Source: CBDHDN01 sp965261585 (GTDB taxonomy: Bacteria > Pseudomonadota > Alphaproteobacteria > UBA6615). Taken from it: a stretch of 64,000 nt of DNA. Made by a program: the position numbers and the translations under genes. The DNA is taken from positions 5,230 to 69,229 of the forward strand of contig CBDHDN010000041.1 of assembly GCA_965261585.1 (NCBI GenBank), written 5' to 3'. This document shows, one piece after another, positions 46,092 to 54,121 of this stretch. Position 1 is the stretch's first letter; each line of letters opens with the position of its first letter. The notes beneath the pieces were generated by a model that had not been told where the DNA came from, made no database searches, and saw only the letters and a list, made by a program, of their open reading frames with translations.

Positions 46092-47396
46092 CTAATGCAT
46101 CGCCCGCGCCGATGCAAGCGCCGTGCGCCGTTGCTCGACACGCTTCCGCAGCGCCGATTCGAAGCGGCGCAGCACCACCTCGCGGTCCCAGTCGGCCTCG
46201 GCGCACCGCCGTGCCGCCAGACCCAAGACCCGCCGCTGCGCCGGATCGTCGGCCAGCTCGCGGATCGCGGCCGCCATCGCGGCCCCATCGCCCGGCGCCA
46301 CGGCAAGGCCACAGCCGCCGACGGCGCGCTCGATCTCGGTGCCAGGGTCCGCCGCCGCGATGACCGGCCGCCCGCTCGCCAACATGCCGCCGAGCTTGGA
46401 CGGCATGACCAAATCCGCGGCCTCGGCCCGCTGTGGCAGCAGGTGCATGTCGGCCATGCCCAGGAGCGCGTTCAGCCGCGCCGGCGGCTGCAGTGGGATC
46501 AGGCGAACATTGCGGCGCCCCGCCGCGGCGTCGACGAGGGCCGCCCGCCCCGCGCCGTCGCCACACAGGACGAGCACGATGTCGGTCCGGCCGCGAAGCC
46601 GGTCGGCGGCGTCGATCAGCGTCTCCAGACCCTGCTTGGCGCCCAGATTGCCGCTGTAGAGCGCGACAACCGCGTCGCCGCCGATGCCCAGCTCGGCGCG
46701 CAGCGGGCCGCCACCGGCCACTGGCGTGATCGCCTGGGGCGTGATCGCCTGGGGCGTGATCGCCTGGGGCGTGATCGCCTGGGTATCGACCCAGTTCGGG
46801 AAGAACACGGTCGCCGCCGCGGCGACGCCCTTGTCGGCCAGGTGCGCCTGCATGTTGCGCGACACGGTGGAGACCGCATCGAAGCGGCCCATCATCCAGG
46901 CCTCGCCGCGCGCGGCCACGGCCGACAGGGACGCCGGCAGGAGACCCAGCCTGGCCGCCGCCTCGATCTCGAAATCCTGCACGTGCAGCCAGGCGACGGC
47001 GCCGCCGAGCCGCGCCGTCAGCCAGCCCCCGGGCAGCGACAACGCGGTCGGCTCGGCGGTCAGCACGGCGTCGGGACGCCACGTCGCAGCCTCGAACAGC
47101 ACGACCGGCAGGCTCGACAGCGCGAACGACGCCAGATGGGCGACCCGCCGGCCGCCGCTCTGCCGTCGCGGGACATAGAGTGGACAGCGCCGGACGTCGC
47201 AACCGTCGCGCCTCTCCCACCGCCAGCGCCGGCCCGAATAGCCGTCGCCAACGCGCCATTGCGGATAGTAGGGCGGCGCCGTGACGATGCGGACGGCATG
47301 TCCGCGCGCCGCCAGCCAGGCACACATCTCACCGGTAAAACGCCCGATGCCGGTCAGCTCCGGTGCATGGTTCAGGCCGTAGATGAGGAGTTTCAA
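46092..47396 (-). CDS. WcaI-type glycosyltransferase (GT4 fold)
   Basis: The 434-residue GT-B enzyme begins MKLLIYGLNHAPELTGIGRFTGEM, the hallmark of WcaI-like transferases from colanic acid clusters. APPYYPQWRVGDGYSG and VAWLHVQDFEIEAA support the assignment. The donor site includes ALYSGNLGAKQGLETLIDA and MPSKLGGMLASGRPVIA. At residues near 210 four copies of QAITP, encoded by an exact 15 bp repeat at 46723-46782, are inserted between the two Rossmann-like domains, in frame. Donor and acceptor sugars are unknown. It follows the methyltransferase gene by 12 bases. Confidence 0.88.
   Translation of the reverse strand: MKLLIYGLNHAPELTGIGRFTGEMCAWLAARGHAVRIVTAPPYYPQWRVGDGYSGRRWRWERRDGCDVRRCPLYVPRRQSGGRRVAHLASFALSSLPVVLFEAATWRPDAVLTAEPTALSLPGGWLTARLGGAVAWLHVQDFEIEAAARLGLLPASLSAVAARGEAWMMGRFDAVSTVSRNMQAHLADKGVAAAATVFFPNWVDTQAITPQAITPQAITPQAITPVAGGGPLRAELGIGGDAVVALYSGNLGAKQGLETLIDAADRLRGRTDIVLVLCGDGAGRAALVDAAAGRRNVRLIPLQPPARLNALLGMADMHLLPQRAEAADLVMPSKLGGMLASGRPVIAAADPGTEIERAVGGCGLAVAPGDGAAMAAAIRELADDPAQRRVLGLAARRCAEADWDREVVLRRFESALRKRVEQRRTALASARAMH
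46723..46782. repeat. Four exact copies of a 15 bp in-frame repeat
   Basis: GGCGTGATCGCCTGG is repeated four times with no changes. On the minus strand it encodes QAITP repeated. Being a multiple of three, changes in copy number would alter linker length of the WcaI-type transferase without breaking it. Confidence 0.95.
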
Positions 47397-47408
47397 CGGC
47401 CCCGTGCC

Positions 47409-48359
47409 TCACGCACGCGCGGCGCGCACGACCAGGCAATCGCCGCGGCCGAGACGGTTGGCAAGCCACAGGTCGGGAAACAGCAAGCCGCGGACGATCA
47501 CCATGAGCATCGAGATCAGGATCGGGTCGCGCAGCGCTCGGCGCCGGTCTTCGTCCGTCCGCACGATCGCCGCGATCATCGACTGGGCGACCCACAACGC
47601 CGGCGTCGCCTGCGCCTCGCGAACGACCTGGAAGCCGTTGGTGCGCAGCATCCGCGTCAAGGTGGCATTCGTGAAATGCACGATATGGAACGGCACGTGC
47701 CAGTTGATCCAGGCGCGGCCAAACAGCCGCCGCAGCACGCTGTCGGCATTGGGGCAGCTGATCCACAGGGCACCGCCGGGCCGCAGGATGCGGTGCACGT
47801 GGCCCAGCATGTCCGCCGGGTCGAGCGCGTGTTCGAGCACGTTGGACAGCACGACCACGTCATAGACACCGGCCGGCCGGAAGTCGGCGATATCGGCGCC
47901 GTGCACGACAAAGCCGCGGGCGCGCGCCTGCGCCGCCGCGACCGGGTTCGGCTCCAGCCCTTCCGCCGCGAACCCGTTGCGCCGGTAGCGCACGAGGCCG
48001 CGGCCCTCGTTGCAGCCGACGTCCAACAGCCGCGGGGCCGCCGCCGCAGTACCCGCCTGCACCGTGTGAAACGAGATGTCGCCATCGACGGCCAGCCACC
48101 AGCGATACAGGCGCCATGTCATCAGCCGCTCGCGCAGGCGCACATAAGGTGACGACGCGCGCGAGCCGCCGAAGTTGTAGTGGCGTGCGTAGAGCGCCTG
48201 CAGCGCATCGGGCGCCGGCCGCGGCTGCGTCTGTTCGAGCGCGCAGTCGCGGCACCGGGCGATCTCGAACGTGCCGGGCACGCCGAAACGCGTGTCGGTG
48301 ACGCCGCCGAGCCTGAGCCCGACGGGCCCGCCACAGTCCAGACAGCACGGCGCCGTCAT
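47409..48359 (-). CDS. Class I SAM-dependent methyltransferase with N-terminal zinc ribbon
   Basis: The 316-residue protein starts with CCLDCGG and, after a gap, CRDCALEQTQPRP, two CxxC pairs typical of small zinc ribbons fused to methyltransferases in polysaccharide clusters. The SAM motif is RLLDVGCNEGRGLVRY near residue 108; VVVLSNVLEHALDPADML and RILRPGGALWISCPN follow. It probably methylates a nucleotide sugar or a glycan end. ATG at 48359 overlaps the preceding GT2 stop (ATGA). The N-terminal extension in the longer open frame has no match. Confidence 0.88.
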   Translation of the reverse strand: MTAPCCLDCGGPVGLRLGGVTDTRFGVPGTFEIARCRDCALEQTQPRPAPDALQALYARHYNFGGSRASSPYVRLRERLMTWRLYRWWLAVDGDISFHTVQAGTAAAAPRLLDVGCNEGRGLVRYRRNGFAAEGLEPNPVAAAQARARGFVVHGADIADFRPAGVYDVVVLSNVLEHALDPADMLGHVHRILRPGGALWISCPNADSVLRRLFGRAWINWHVPFHIVHFTNATLTRMLRTNGFQVVREAQATPALWVAQSMIAAIVRTDEDRRRALRDPILISMLMVIVRGLLFPDLWLANRLGRGDCLVVRAARA

Positions 48360-49231
48360 TGTGCCAACAAGTCCCGGTACTTCGTCGCCATCGGCGACGT
48401 CGGGTCGCGCAGCTCCTTGAGCTTCAGGCCGATCTGATACTCGTGAAAGGCGCGGATCAGGCAATAGCGCAGGCCGATGCGGCCATCGAGGAAGCCGCGT
48501 TTCCAGCCATACATGTAGGCGAAGACGACCAGTGCCCGCGCCGGTAGATAGCGGTACGCGAAGTTCTTCAACGCCCGGCGCCGCGACGGACCGGGGCCGA
48601 ACAGCCGGCCCGCGATCACGTCCTCCGCTGGCCGGGTCAGCATGCGGTGTATCTCGACCGCCTCGAGGCTCGTGTAGTGGTTGTGACGCTCGAAGTAGCG
48701 CTCGATACCCTTGTAGTCATGGTGGACCAGGTGGTGGTCGAGGAACGCGGTCGCCCCGTCCACCACCATGTGTTCGTGGACGCAGCGATTCTCGTAGCGT
48801 GCGACGCCGCGCCGAAACAACCGCAGCTGCCAGTCCGGATACATCCCGGCGCGCCGGATCCATTTGCCCTGGAACAAATTCTGGCGGGCGATGTAGTAGC
48901 CAGCGGCCGGCGGCGCCGCCAACACCTGGCGGATCTCGTCGGCGAGCCCGGGCGGCACGCGCTCGTCGGCGTCGATGATGAGGATCCAGTCGTGGGCGAA
49001 ATCAATGTTGTCGAGCGCCCAATTCTTGTGACGTGAGAACACGTCGAAGTCGCGCTCGACAATGCGTGCGCCGGTGGCCTTGGCGATCGCGCACGTGGCG
49101 TCTTTGGAGCCCGAATCGAAAACGATGCGCTCACCCGCAAAGGCAACGCTGGCCAGGCGATCGGCGATGTTGCGCTCCTCGTCCCGCGTCGGAATCAGGA
49201 CCGACAGCGGTGCCGGCGCGCCCGTTTCCAT
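48356..49231 (-). CDS. Family 2 glycosyltransferase (WaaE/LgtF-like)
   Basis: The product of about 291 residues is a GT-A fold enzyme. PLSVLIPTRDEERNIADRL opens the domain, IVFDSGSKDATCAIA is the nucleotide-sugar site, and the DxD is IIDADERVPP. KNWALDNIDFAHDWIL, the membrane-proximal WKRGFLDGRIGL region and several His/Tyr blocks resemble lipopolysaccharide core beta-glucosyltransferases. ATG at 49231 shares one base with the upstream stop; GTG at 49234 is the alternative. Translationally linked with genes on both sides. Confidence 0.87.
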   Translation of the reverse strand: METGAPAPLSVLIPTRDEERNIADRLASVAFAGERIVFDSGSKDATCAIAKATGARIVERDFDVFSRHKNWALDNIDFAHDWILIIDADERVPPGLADEIRQVLAAPPAAGYYIARQNLFQGKWIRRAGMYPDWQLRLFRRGVARYENRCVHEHMVVDGATAFLDHHLVHHDYKGIERYFERHNHYTSLEAVEIHRMLTRPAEDVIAGRLFGPGPSRRRALKNFAYRYLPARALVVFAYMYGWKRGFLDGRIGLRYCLIRAFHEYQIGLKLKELRDPTSPMATKYRDLLAQ

Positions 49232-50403
49232 CACGCGGCCTCGGCCAGCGCTTCACCGGCGGCGATCGCGGCATAGACGCCCTCCAGCTGCTCGGCGACA
49301 CCGGCCCAGTCGTAGCGCGCACGCACCAGCTGCTGGCCGGCGGCGCCCTTGGCCTTGCCCAACGCCGGCTCCGCCAGCAGCCGCTCGATCGCCTCGGCAA
49401 ACGGCTCGACCGCCGGGCGCGCGACGGCGCCGGCGCCGGCGGCCGCGACCTCGGGCCAGATGTTGACCCGGTCGGATATCACCACCGGCAGGCCGCAAAC
49501 CATGGCCTCGACGACGGCGATGCCGAAGTTCTCGCTGAACGACGGCAGCACGAACAGCGCCACGTCGGCCAGTGCGGCCAGCTTTTCGTCGCCGGTCAGC
49601 ATGCCGGCGAACGACGCGCGGTCGGCAACGCCGTAGTCGTGCAGCCAGGCTTCGATTTGGCCGCGCATGCCGTCGTCGGGGCCGGCGAGCACCAGCCAGA
49701 CGTCGTCGCGCCGCGCTGCCGCCGCGGCGAACGCGCCGACGACGATCTCCAGGCCCTTCTTGAAATTCAGCCGGCCGAAAAAGAGGACGATTTGGCGCGC
49801 GCCGATCTCCGGATGCGCCGCCCGGAAGCGGCCGTGCGGCAGCGGCGCATAGTCCGCGGGTGCGATGCCGACGGGCACAACGACACCGGGCCGGCCATGG
49901 CTCGCCGGCTGCGCCAACTGCTGTTCGCCCGCCGTCGTGAAATGCAGCGCGGCGGCGTCGCGCGTGACCCGGTCCTGGTACCACAGCGAGACCGCGCGCT
50001 TGCGCAGCCGGTGCCGGCGGCGGATGTAGGGGTCGAGCGTGCCATGGGGGCGCAACAGATATGGCACCCGGTGGCGCGCGCACAGCCGGTGCACGGCCCA
50101 GTCGTGATACAGGTAGAGCGAATGCAGATGGACCACATCGACGCCAGGCACGGCCCTGGCGAGCGCCCGGCCGAGGCCCGGCGAGCGAGCCCAGCGGCGC
50201 GGCCAATCGGCCTGGTGATAGTGGATCGCGAGACCGTCCGGCCCGCTGACGTGCCCGTCACCAACGACGGGCACGTCGATATCGGTCGTGTGGATTGCCA
50301 CATCGTGGCCACGCCGGGCCACCGCGCGCGCCATGCCGAGGCACGCTTGCGTCGGCCCGCCATGTTCAGGGGCGAGCGAGGCGATGACGTGCAGGATCTT
50401 CAT
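49231..50403 (-). CDS. Family 4 glycosyltransferase
   Basis: The 390-residue GT-B enzyme starts MKILHVIASLAPEHGGPTQACLGMA. The N-terminal domain has VDVVHLHSLYLYHDWAVH and RPHGTLDPYI; the C-terminal domain has VLFFGRLNFKKGLEIVVGA and the donor site FVLPSFSENFGIAVVEAMVCGLPVV with the EX7E pattern. The operon context suggests assembly of a cell-surface polysaccharide. ATG at 50403 overlaps the upstream FkbM-type gene (ATGA). Confidence 0.9.
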   Translation of the reverse strand: MKILHVIASLAPEHGGPTQACLGMARAVARRGHDVAIHTTDIDVPVVGDGHVSGPDGLAIHYHQADWPRRWARSPGLGRALARAVPGVDVVHLHSLYLYHDWAVHRLCARHRVPYLLRPHGTLDPYIRRRHRLRKRAVSLWYQDRVTRDAAALHFTTAGEQQLAQPASHGRPGVVVPVGIAPADYAPLPHGRFRAAHPEIGARQIVLFFGRLNFKKGLEIVVGAFAAAAARRDDVWLVLAGPDDGMRGQIEAWLHDYGVADRASFAGMLTGDEKLAALADVALFVLPSFSENFGIAVVEAMVCGLPVVISDRVNIWPEVAAAGAGAVARPAVEPFAEAIERLLAEPALGKAKGAAGQQLVRARYDWAGVAEQLEGVYAAIAAGEALAEAA

Positions 50404-51263
50404 GCACGGCGGAGCCAACGACGCCGCTCGTCGGCGGCGCGCGCCTGGAATTCCTCGGCCCGCGCGGCGACGGCCGGTGGCAGACAAAGGAACCGGGTCG
50501 CCCCGTCGAGGCCGGCCTTGGGATCGTCGGCGTTCACCAGCTCATAGCCGACGTCGCTGAGGCGCCGCATCGGCGCTGCGTCAACGCCGGCGACGCATTC
50601 GATGGCGACAATCGGGGCGACCTGGTTGACCAGTCGTTCGGCGCCGGCCAGCACGCGCTCCTCTGCGCCGGCGACGGTGATCTTCACCAAATCCGGCGCG
50701 CCGCGCGCTTCCAGCTCGTGGTCCAGGGTCGTCGTCGGCACCAGGATACGCCGGCCCGCCGCGCCGAGGCCGCTCTCGATACGATGGCCACCCATGCGCA
50801 CCAGCCGGTTGTCGATGAACTCGGCCTGACCGACCTCCGCACTGGCGGCGCGCTCGACCAGCTCGACGCGGTTGAGCCCGGCGTTCGCGATCGTGCAGCG
50901 CAACAGCATTGTCGTGCCGGGATCCGGCTCGAACAGCACGGCCTTCAGCCGCGTGTCGACCGTCGCCAGCAGCCACGTGTGGAAGCCGATGCTGGCGCCA
51001 ACGTCCCAGAACGCGCGGGGCCGGAACAGTTTCTGCACGGCCAGGAACGCCGCCGCGAGTCCCGGGTCGAGGACGCGGCTGTCGATGATGTAGGGCAGAT
51101 GCTGGACGCGGCGCAGCTGGACCGGAAAGTCGACCCCGTGGAGCCGCGCCGCGACGGGCCGGTCCATCCACGGCATGACCCAGCGGGCAAATGGCGGCCA
51201 TTTGCGCAGGCGGTGCAGCGGGTGGACCCACCCGGGCGCGCCGGCCTGTAGTTGCACGGCCAT
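50400..51263 (-). CDS. FkbM family methyltransferase
   Basis: The 287-residue SAM-dependent O-methyltransferase has FWDVGASIGFHTWLLA as motif I, LFEPDPGTTMLLRCTIANAGLNRVELVERA as the core, and DLVKITVAGAEERVLAGA where most members have DVEGAE. FkbM enzymes in polysaccharide clusters methylate sugar hydroxyls or are inactive relatives. ATG at 51263 gives an N-terminal helix (MAVQLQAGAPGWVHPLHRL). Its stop overlaps the start of the GT4 gene. Confidence 0.88.
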   Translation of the reverse strand: MAVQLQAGAPGWVHPLHRLRKWPPFARWVMPWMDRPVAARLHGVDFPVQLRRVQHLPYIIDSRVLDPGLAAAFLAVQKLFRPRAFWDVGASIGFHTWLLATVDTRLKAVLFEPDPGTTMLLRCTIANAGLNRVELVERAASAEVGQAEFIDNRLVRMGGHRIESGLGAAGRRILVPTTTLDHELEARGAPDLVKITVAGAEERVLAGAERLVNQVAPIVAIECVAGVDAAPMRRLSDVGYELVNADDPKAGLDGATRFLCLPPAVAARAEEFQARAADERRRWLRRA

Positions 51264-51288
51264 TCTCGTTACCTCCTCGTGCCGTCGT

Positions 51289-52101
51289 TCACGGCAGGCT
51301 CAATTGCGGTGGGCCGAACAGGGTGTCGCTCAGCCGGTGCCAGGCGCCCACCGGGTCGGCCAGCCAGCGCCGCAGCCAAGCGGCCTGCCGGCGCACCGTG
51401 TCGGTGCGACGCCGGTCGCGGGCCATGACAAGGCGGAAGTAGCGTTCCTGTTCGGCCGCATGGGCGGGTGCCAGCCGTCCGCTGCCGGTGATCGAATCAG
51501 CGTGCAATGTGAACAGCGACCAGTACTCGTGCACCAGCCGGATCTGGGCCCCGCCGAGCGCCATGCGCAGCACCAGTTCCCCATCCCAGCTGACCCGGTT
51601 CTCGGTGTTGAAGCCGCCGGCCGCCGCGAACGCCGTCCGGCGAAAGAACGTCGACTGCTGCATGACCGTGGCCACGCCCAGGGCGTAGCGGCGCGCATCG
51701 AACGGTGCCGAGCGGAGGCGCCGCACGACCCGGCCGTCGCCGTCGATAATGTAGCCATGGCCGATCACGACGTCGGCCGCCGGCATCGCCTCGAAGGCGC
51801 GAACGGCGGCGCTGACGGCGCCCGGCAACAGCGCGTCGTCGGCGTTCAGATAGGCGAAGACGTCGCCCGTGGCGGCGGCAAAGCCCTTGTTCAGTCCGTC
51901 GGCCGGGCCACCGTCCGGCTCGGCGATGACCCTGGCCAGGCGGTCGCGATAGCGATCGATGATCGCCCGGCTGCCGTCGGTCGAGCCCGGATCGACGACG
52001 ATGTACTCGATGTCGCCGTGGTCTTGGGCCAACACCGAATCGAGGGCCCGCGCCAGAAAGGCGGCCTGGTTGAACGACAACGTGATAATCGAGACCTTCA
52101 T
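51289..52101 (-). CDS. Family 2 glycosyltransferase
   Basis: A 270-residue GT-A enzyme with MKVSIITLSFNQAAFLARALDSVL at the start, YIVVDPGSTDGSRAII as the nucleotide-binding part and YLNADDALLPGAV carrying the DxD-like motif; QQSTFFRRTAFAAAGGFN follows. The type is that of transferases of O-antigen or exopolysaccharide synthesis. ATG at 52101 lies two bases from the upstream ligase-like gene, indicating coupling. The sugar is not predictable. Confidence 0.9.
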   Translation of the reverse strand: MKVSIITLSFNQAAFLARALDSVLAQDHGDIEYIVVDPGSTDGSRAIIDRYRDRLARVIAEPDGGPADGLNKGFAAATGDVFAYLNADDALLPGAVSAAVRAFEAMPAADVVIGHGYIIDGDGRVVRRLRSAPFDARRYALGVATVMQQSTFFRRTAFAAAGGFNTENRVSWDGELVLRMALGGAQIRLVHEYWSLFTLHADSITGSGRLAPAHAAEQERYFRLVMARDRRRTDTVRRQAAWLRRWLADPVGAWHRLSDTLFGPPQLSLP

Positions 52102-52103
52102 CG

Positions 52104-53525
52104 TCAGCGCCTCGCCCGATGGCCCGGCGCCGCCGCCGCGTGACGCCCCGGTGCCGGGCCTTGCCGGTAGCCGCCGCGGCCGCTCGCCCGGCGGCGGCGC
52201 GACGGCATGCGGGCGGTGCGGCCCGAGGCGCGCATGGCGTCCCAGGCGAACATCATCACGACCAGGAAGAACGGCACGATAATCCGGCGGTCGGCGCCGT
52301 AGGGCGAGAACAGCGTGTCCCACAGCACCAGGATGCCGACAAAGGCGACCAGTGGCGTCAGCGGCTCGCGCACGACGTAGAGGTTCGACAGCGCGCGCAC
52401 GACGAGCCACAAGACCCACAGCCAGAAGATCGCGCCGACGATGCCCGCTTCGACCCAGGCGCCGAACAGGTGGCTGTGGGTCGGTATCCGGTCGCTTTCC
52501 GCGGCCGTATAGCTGATCTCGTAGCCATAGCTCTCGAGGTCCAGCAGCAGCCCGGAGTAGTAGGGGTTGCGCGCCCATGAGCCGCGGCCGAGCCATGGGC
52601 TGTCGAGAATGGCACGGCTGGAGGCATAGATTTCCGTCCACCCGCCGAGCAGGATGCCGAACGCACCCAGCGCCTGCTGCTCGTAGCGTTGGCGCGCGTC
52701 CTCGCCCAACATGCCCTGGGAAGCGACGAACTGGTAGCCGCTCAGCACCGCGCTGGCACCGACCAGCCCGAGTCCCAGGAACAGGACGGTCCGCCCCAGC
52801 GAGAAGCCCACGGGATTGCGCCTGTGGCGGCCGATGACCGCCTGCAACAGCACATACATGGCCGCCAACAGGGTGACGGCGCCCAGGCTGCGGCTGCCCA
52901 GATAAATGCCGACCAGGCCGATCAGCGCCATCAGCAGGGCCGGGCCCAACCAGCTGCGGCGCACCCACCTGCTCTGCGCCGCCAGGGTCGCCAGGATCGT
53001 CATCGGCACCCCGACACCGAACTTCCACGGCTGGTCCAGCGCGAACTCCGACGGCACAATGGCGAACGTCAGCAGCCCGCCCAGGGCGACACCGGCGGCG
53101 AACATGTTGATCTGACGCCGCCGCCCATAGAGCAGCATGAACAGGGTCATGAAGTTCGTCACGGTGAGCCCGATCTTGGCCCAGCCGCGGGCATAGTTGG
53201 CGAACTCGGAACCACGGGTCACGTCGGTGACGATCTGCGCCGCCAGCCACAGCAGGCCCAGGGCGATCATCGTCCGCGCGACCGGCGTCGCCAGCATCCG
53301 CCCGCGGGTCATCAACAGGAACGGCAGCAGCGCCAGCAACAGCAATTCCGGCAGGAACAGCCGCCCGACCAGGGAGAACTCCACCCAGATGAAGAGCGGG
53401 ATGCCGAGGGCGGCCAGATCGAGCGCAAGCACGGTCGCCCGCGCCGGCATCCGCCGGGCAGGGGCATAGCGAGCCGCCGGAGCGCTCCATCCCTCGCCGC
53501 CGGCGGGTTGTGCGACTACCGTCAA
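52104..53525 (-). CDS. O-antigen ligase / polymerase-like membrane protein
   Basis: The 473-residue protein has about ten hydrophobic helices and a large periplasmic loop containing LGRGSWARNPYYSGLLLD and the THSHLFGAWVEAGIVGAIFW block, where His lies in the conserved region of the WaaL/Wzy superfamily. The family either joins O-antigen to lipid A core or polymerises repeat units; sequence alone cannot separate these. The last 40 residues are basic and Pro/Gly-rich. ATG at 53525 is 50 bp after the end of the truncated GT1 gene. Confidence 0.82.
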   Translation of the reverse strand: MTVVAQPAGGEGWSAPAARYAPARRMPARATVLALDLAALGIPLFIWVEFSLVGRLFLPELLLLALLPFLLMTRGRMLATPVARTMIALGLLWLAAQIVTDVTRGSEFANYARGWAKIGLTVTNFMTLFMLLYGRRRQINMFAAGVALGGLLTFAIVPSEFALDQPWKFGVGVPMTILATLAAQSRWVRRSWLGPALLMALIGLVGIYLGSRSLGAVTLLAAMYVLLQAVIGRHRRNPVGFSLGRTVLFLGLGLVGASAVLSGYQFVASQGMLGEDARQRYEQQALGAFGILLGGWTEIYASSRAILDSPWLGRGSWARNPYYSGLLLDLESYGYEISYTAAESDRIPTHSHLFGAWVEAGIVGAIFWLWVLWLVVRALSNLYVVREPLTPLVAFVGILVLWDTLFSPYGADRRIIVPFFLVVMMFAWDAMRASGRTARMPSRRRRASGRGGYRQGPAPGRHAAAAPGHRARR

Positions 53526-53574
53526 GACTGTACCAACCCGCGAAAATCAGGCGGCGATCATACGCCGGCTCAGG

Positions 53575-54055
53575 TTAACGCCCCGTGGCCTGCCCTTCGG
53601 CTGCCCCGGCGGCTGCCCTGGCGGCCACCCCGGGAGCGACGAGGGCGCGGTAGAGCCGCATCAGCCCGGCGCCATAGTCGGCCTCGCGATAGTCCCGCTT
53701 GATCACGGCGGCATTGCGCCGTCCGCATTCCGCCAATGCGGTGCGCTGCCCGGCTGCCTGACGCAGCGCCGCCGCCAACGCCGCCGGGTCGCCGGGCGGG
53801 ATCTCCCGGCCCGCGGCGCCGCGGCCCACGATCGAGCCGGCGTTCGCCGTCGTGATGACGTAGCAGCCGGCCGCCGGCGCCTCGAACACGACCCGCGCCG
53901 AGCCCTCGGCCCGCGTCGGAAAGACCAAGATCTCGGCCGCCGTCATGCGCTCGGCCAGCGCGTCGCGGCTGACGGTGCCGCGCACATCGACCCGTCGATC
54001 GCTCAGAAAGGCGGCCTGGGCGGCACCAGCCGCGGGATCGATCCCGCCAGTTACG
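53575..54055 (-). pseudogene. C-terminal fragment of a GT-B glycosyltransferase, cut by a group II intron
   Basis: The fragment of about 159 codons begins in TVTGGIDPAAGAAQAAFLSDRRVDVRG, continues with VSRDALAERMTAAEILVFPTRAEGSARVVFEAPAAG, the donor-binding EX7E-like part of a family 4 transferase, and ends at 53575. There is no N-terminal domain: the minus-strand sequence directly upstream is the 3' end of group II intron 2. The ATGs available upstream lie within the intron and are not native. If the intron spliced, the 5' exon would be an ABC-transporter gene in another phase, so no functional transferase could form. Confidence 0.85.
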
Positions 54056-54088
54056 GTAGGAATGCGCATTGCTGCGCACCCCCCGCGC

Positions 54089-54121
54089 AGATCCGGACGT
54101 GGTCGTTGAACCATCCGGCTC
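54089..54121 (-). ncRNA. Group II intron 2, domain V
   Basis: On the minus strand the bases read GAGCCGGATGGTTCAACG and CCACGTCCGGATCT, a hairpin in the expected place just after the reverse transcriptase stop, about 35 nucleotides from the 3' end. It is related to but distinct from domain V of intron 1. Confidence 0.82.

Noticed and set aside
46722..46783. CRISPR array at the 15 bp repeats
   Set aside because: Units are contiguous without spacers, far too short, and encode protein in frame.
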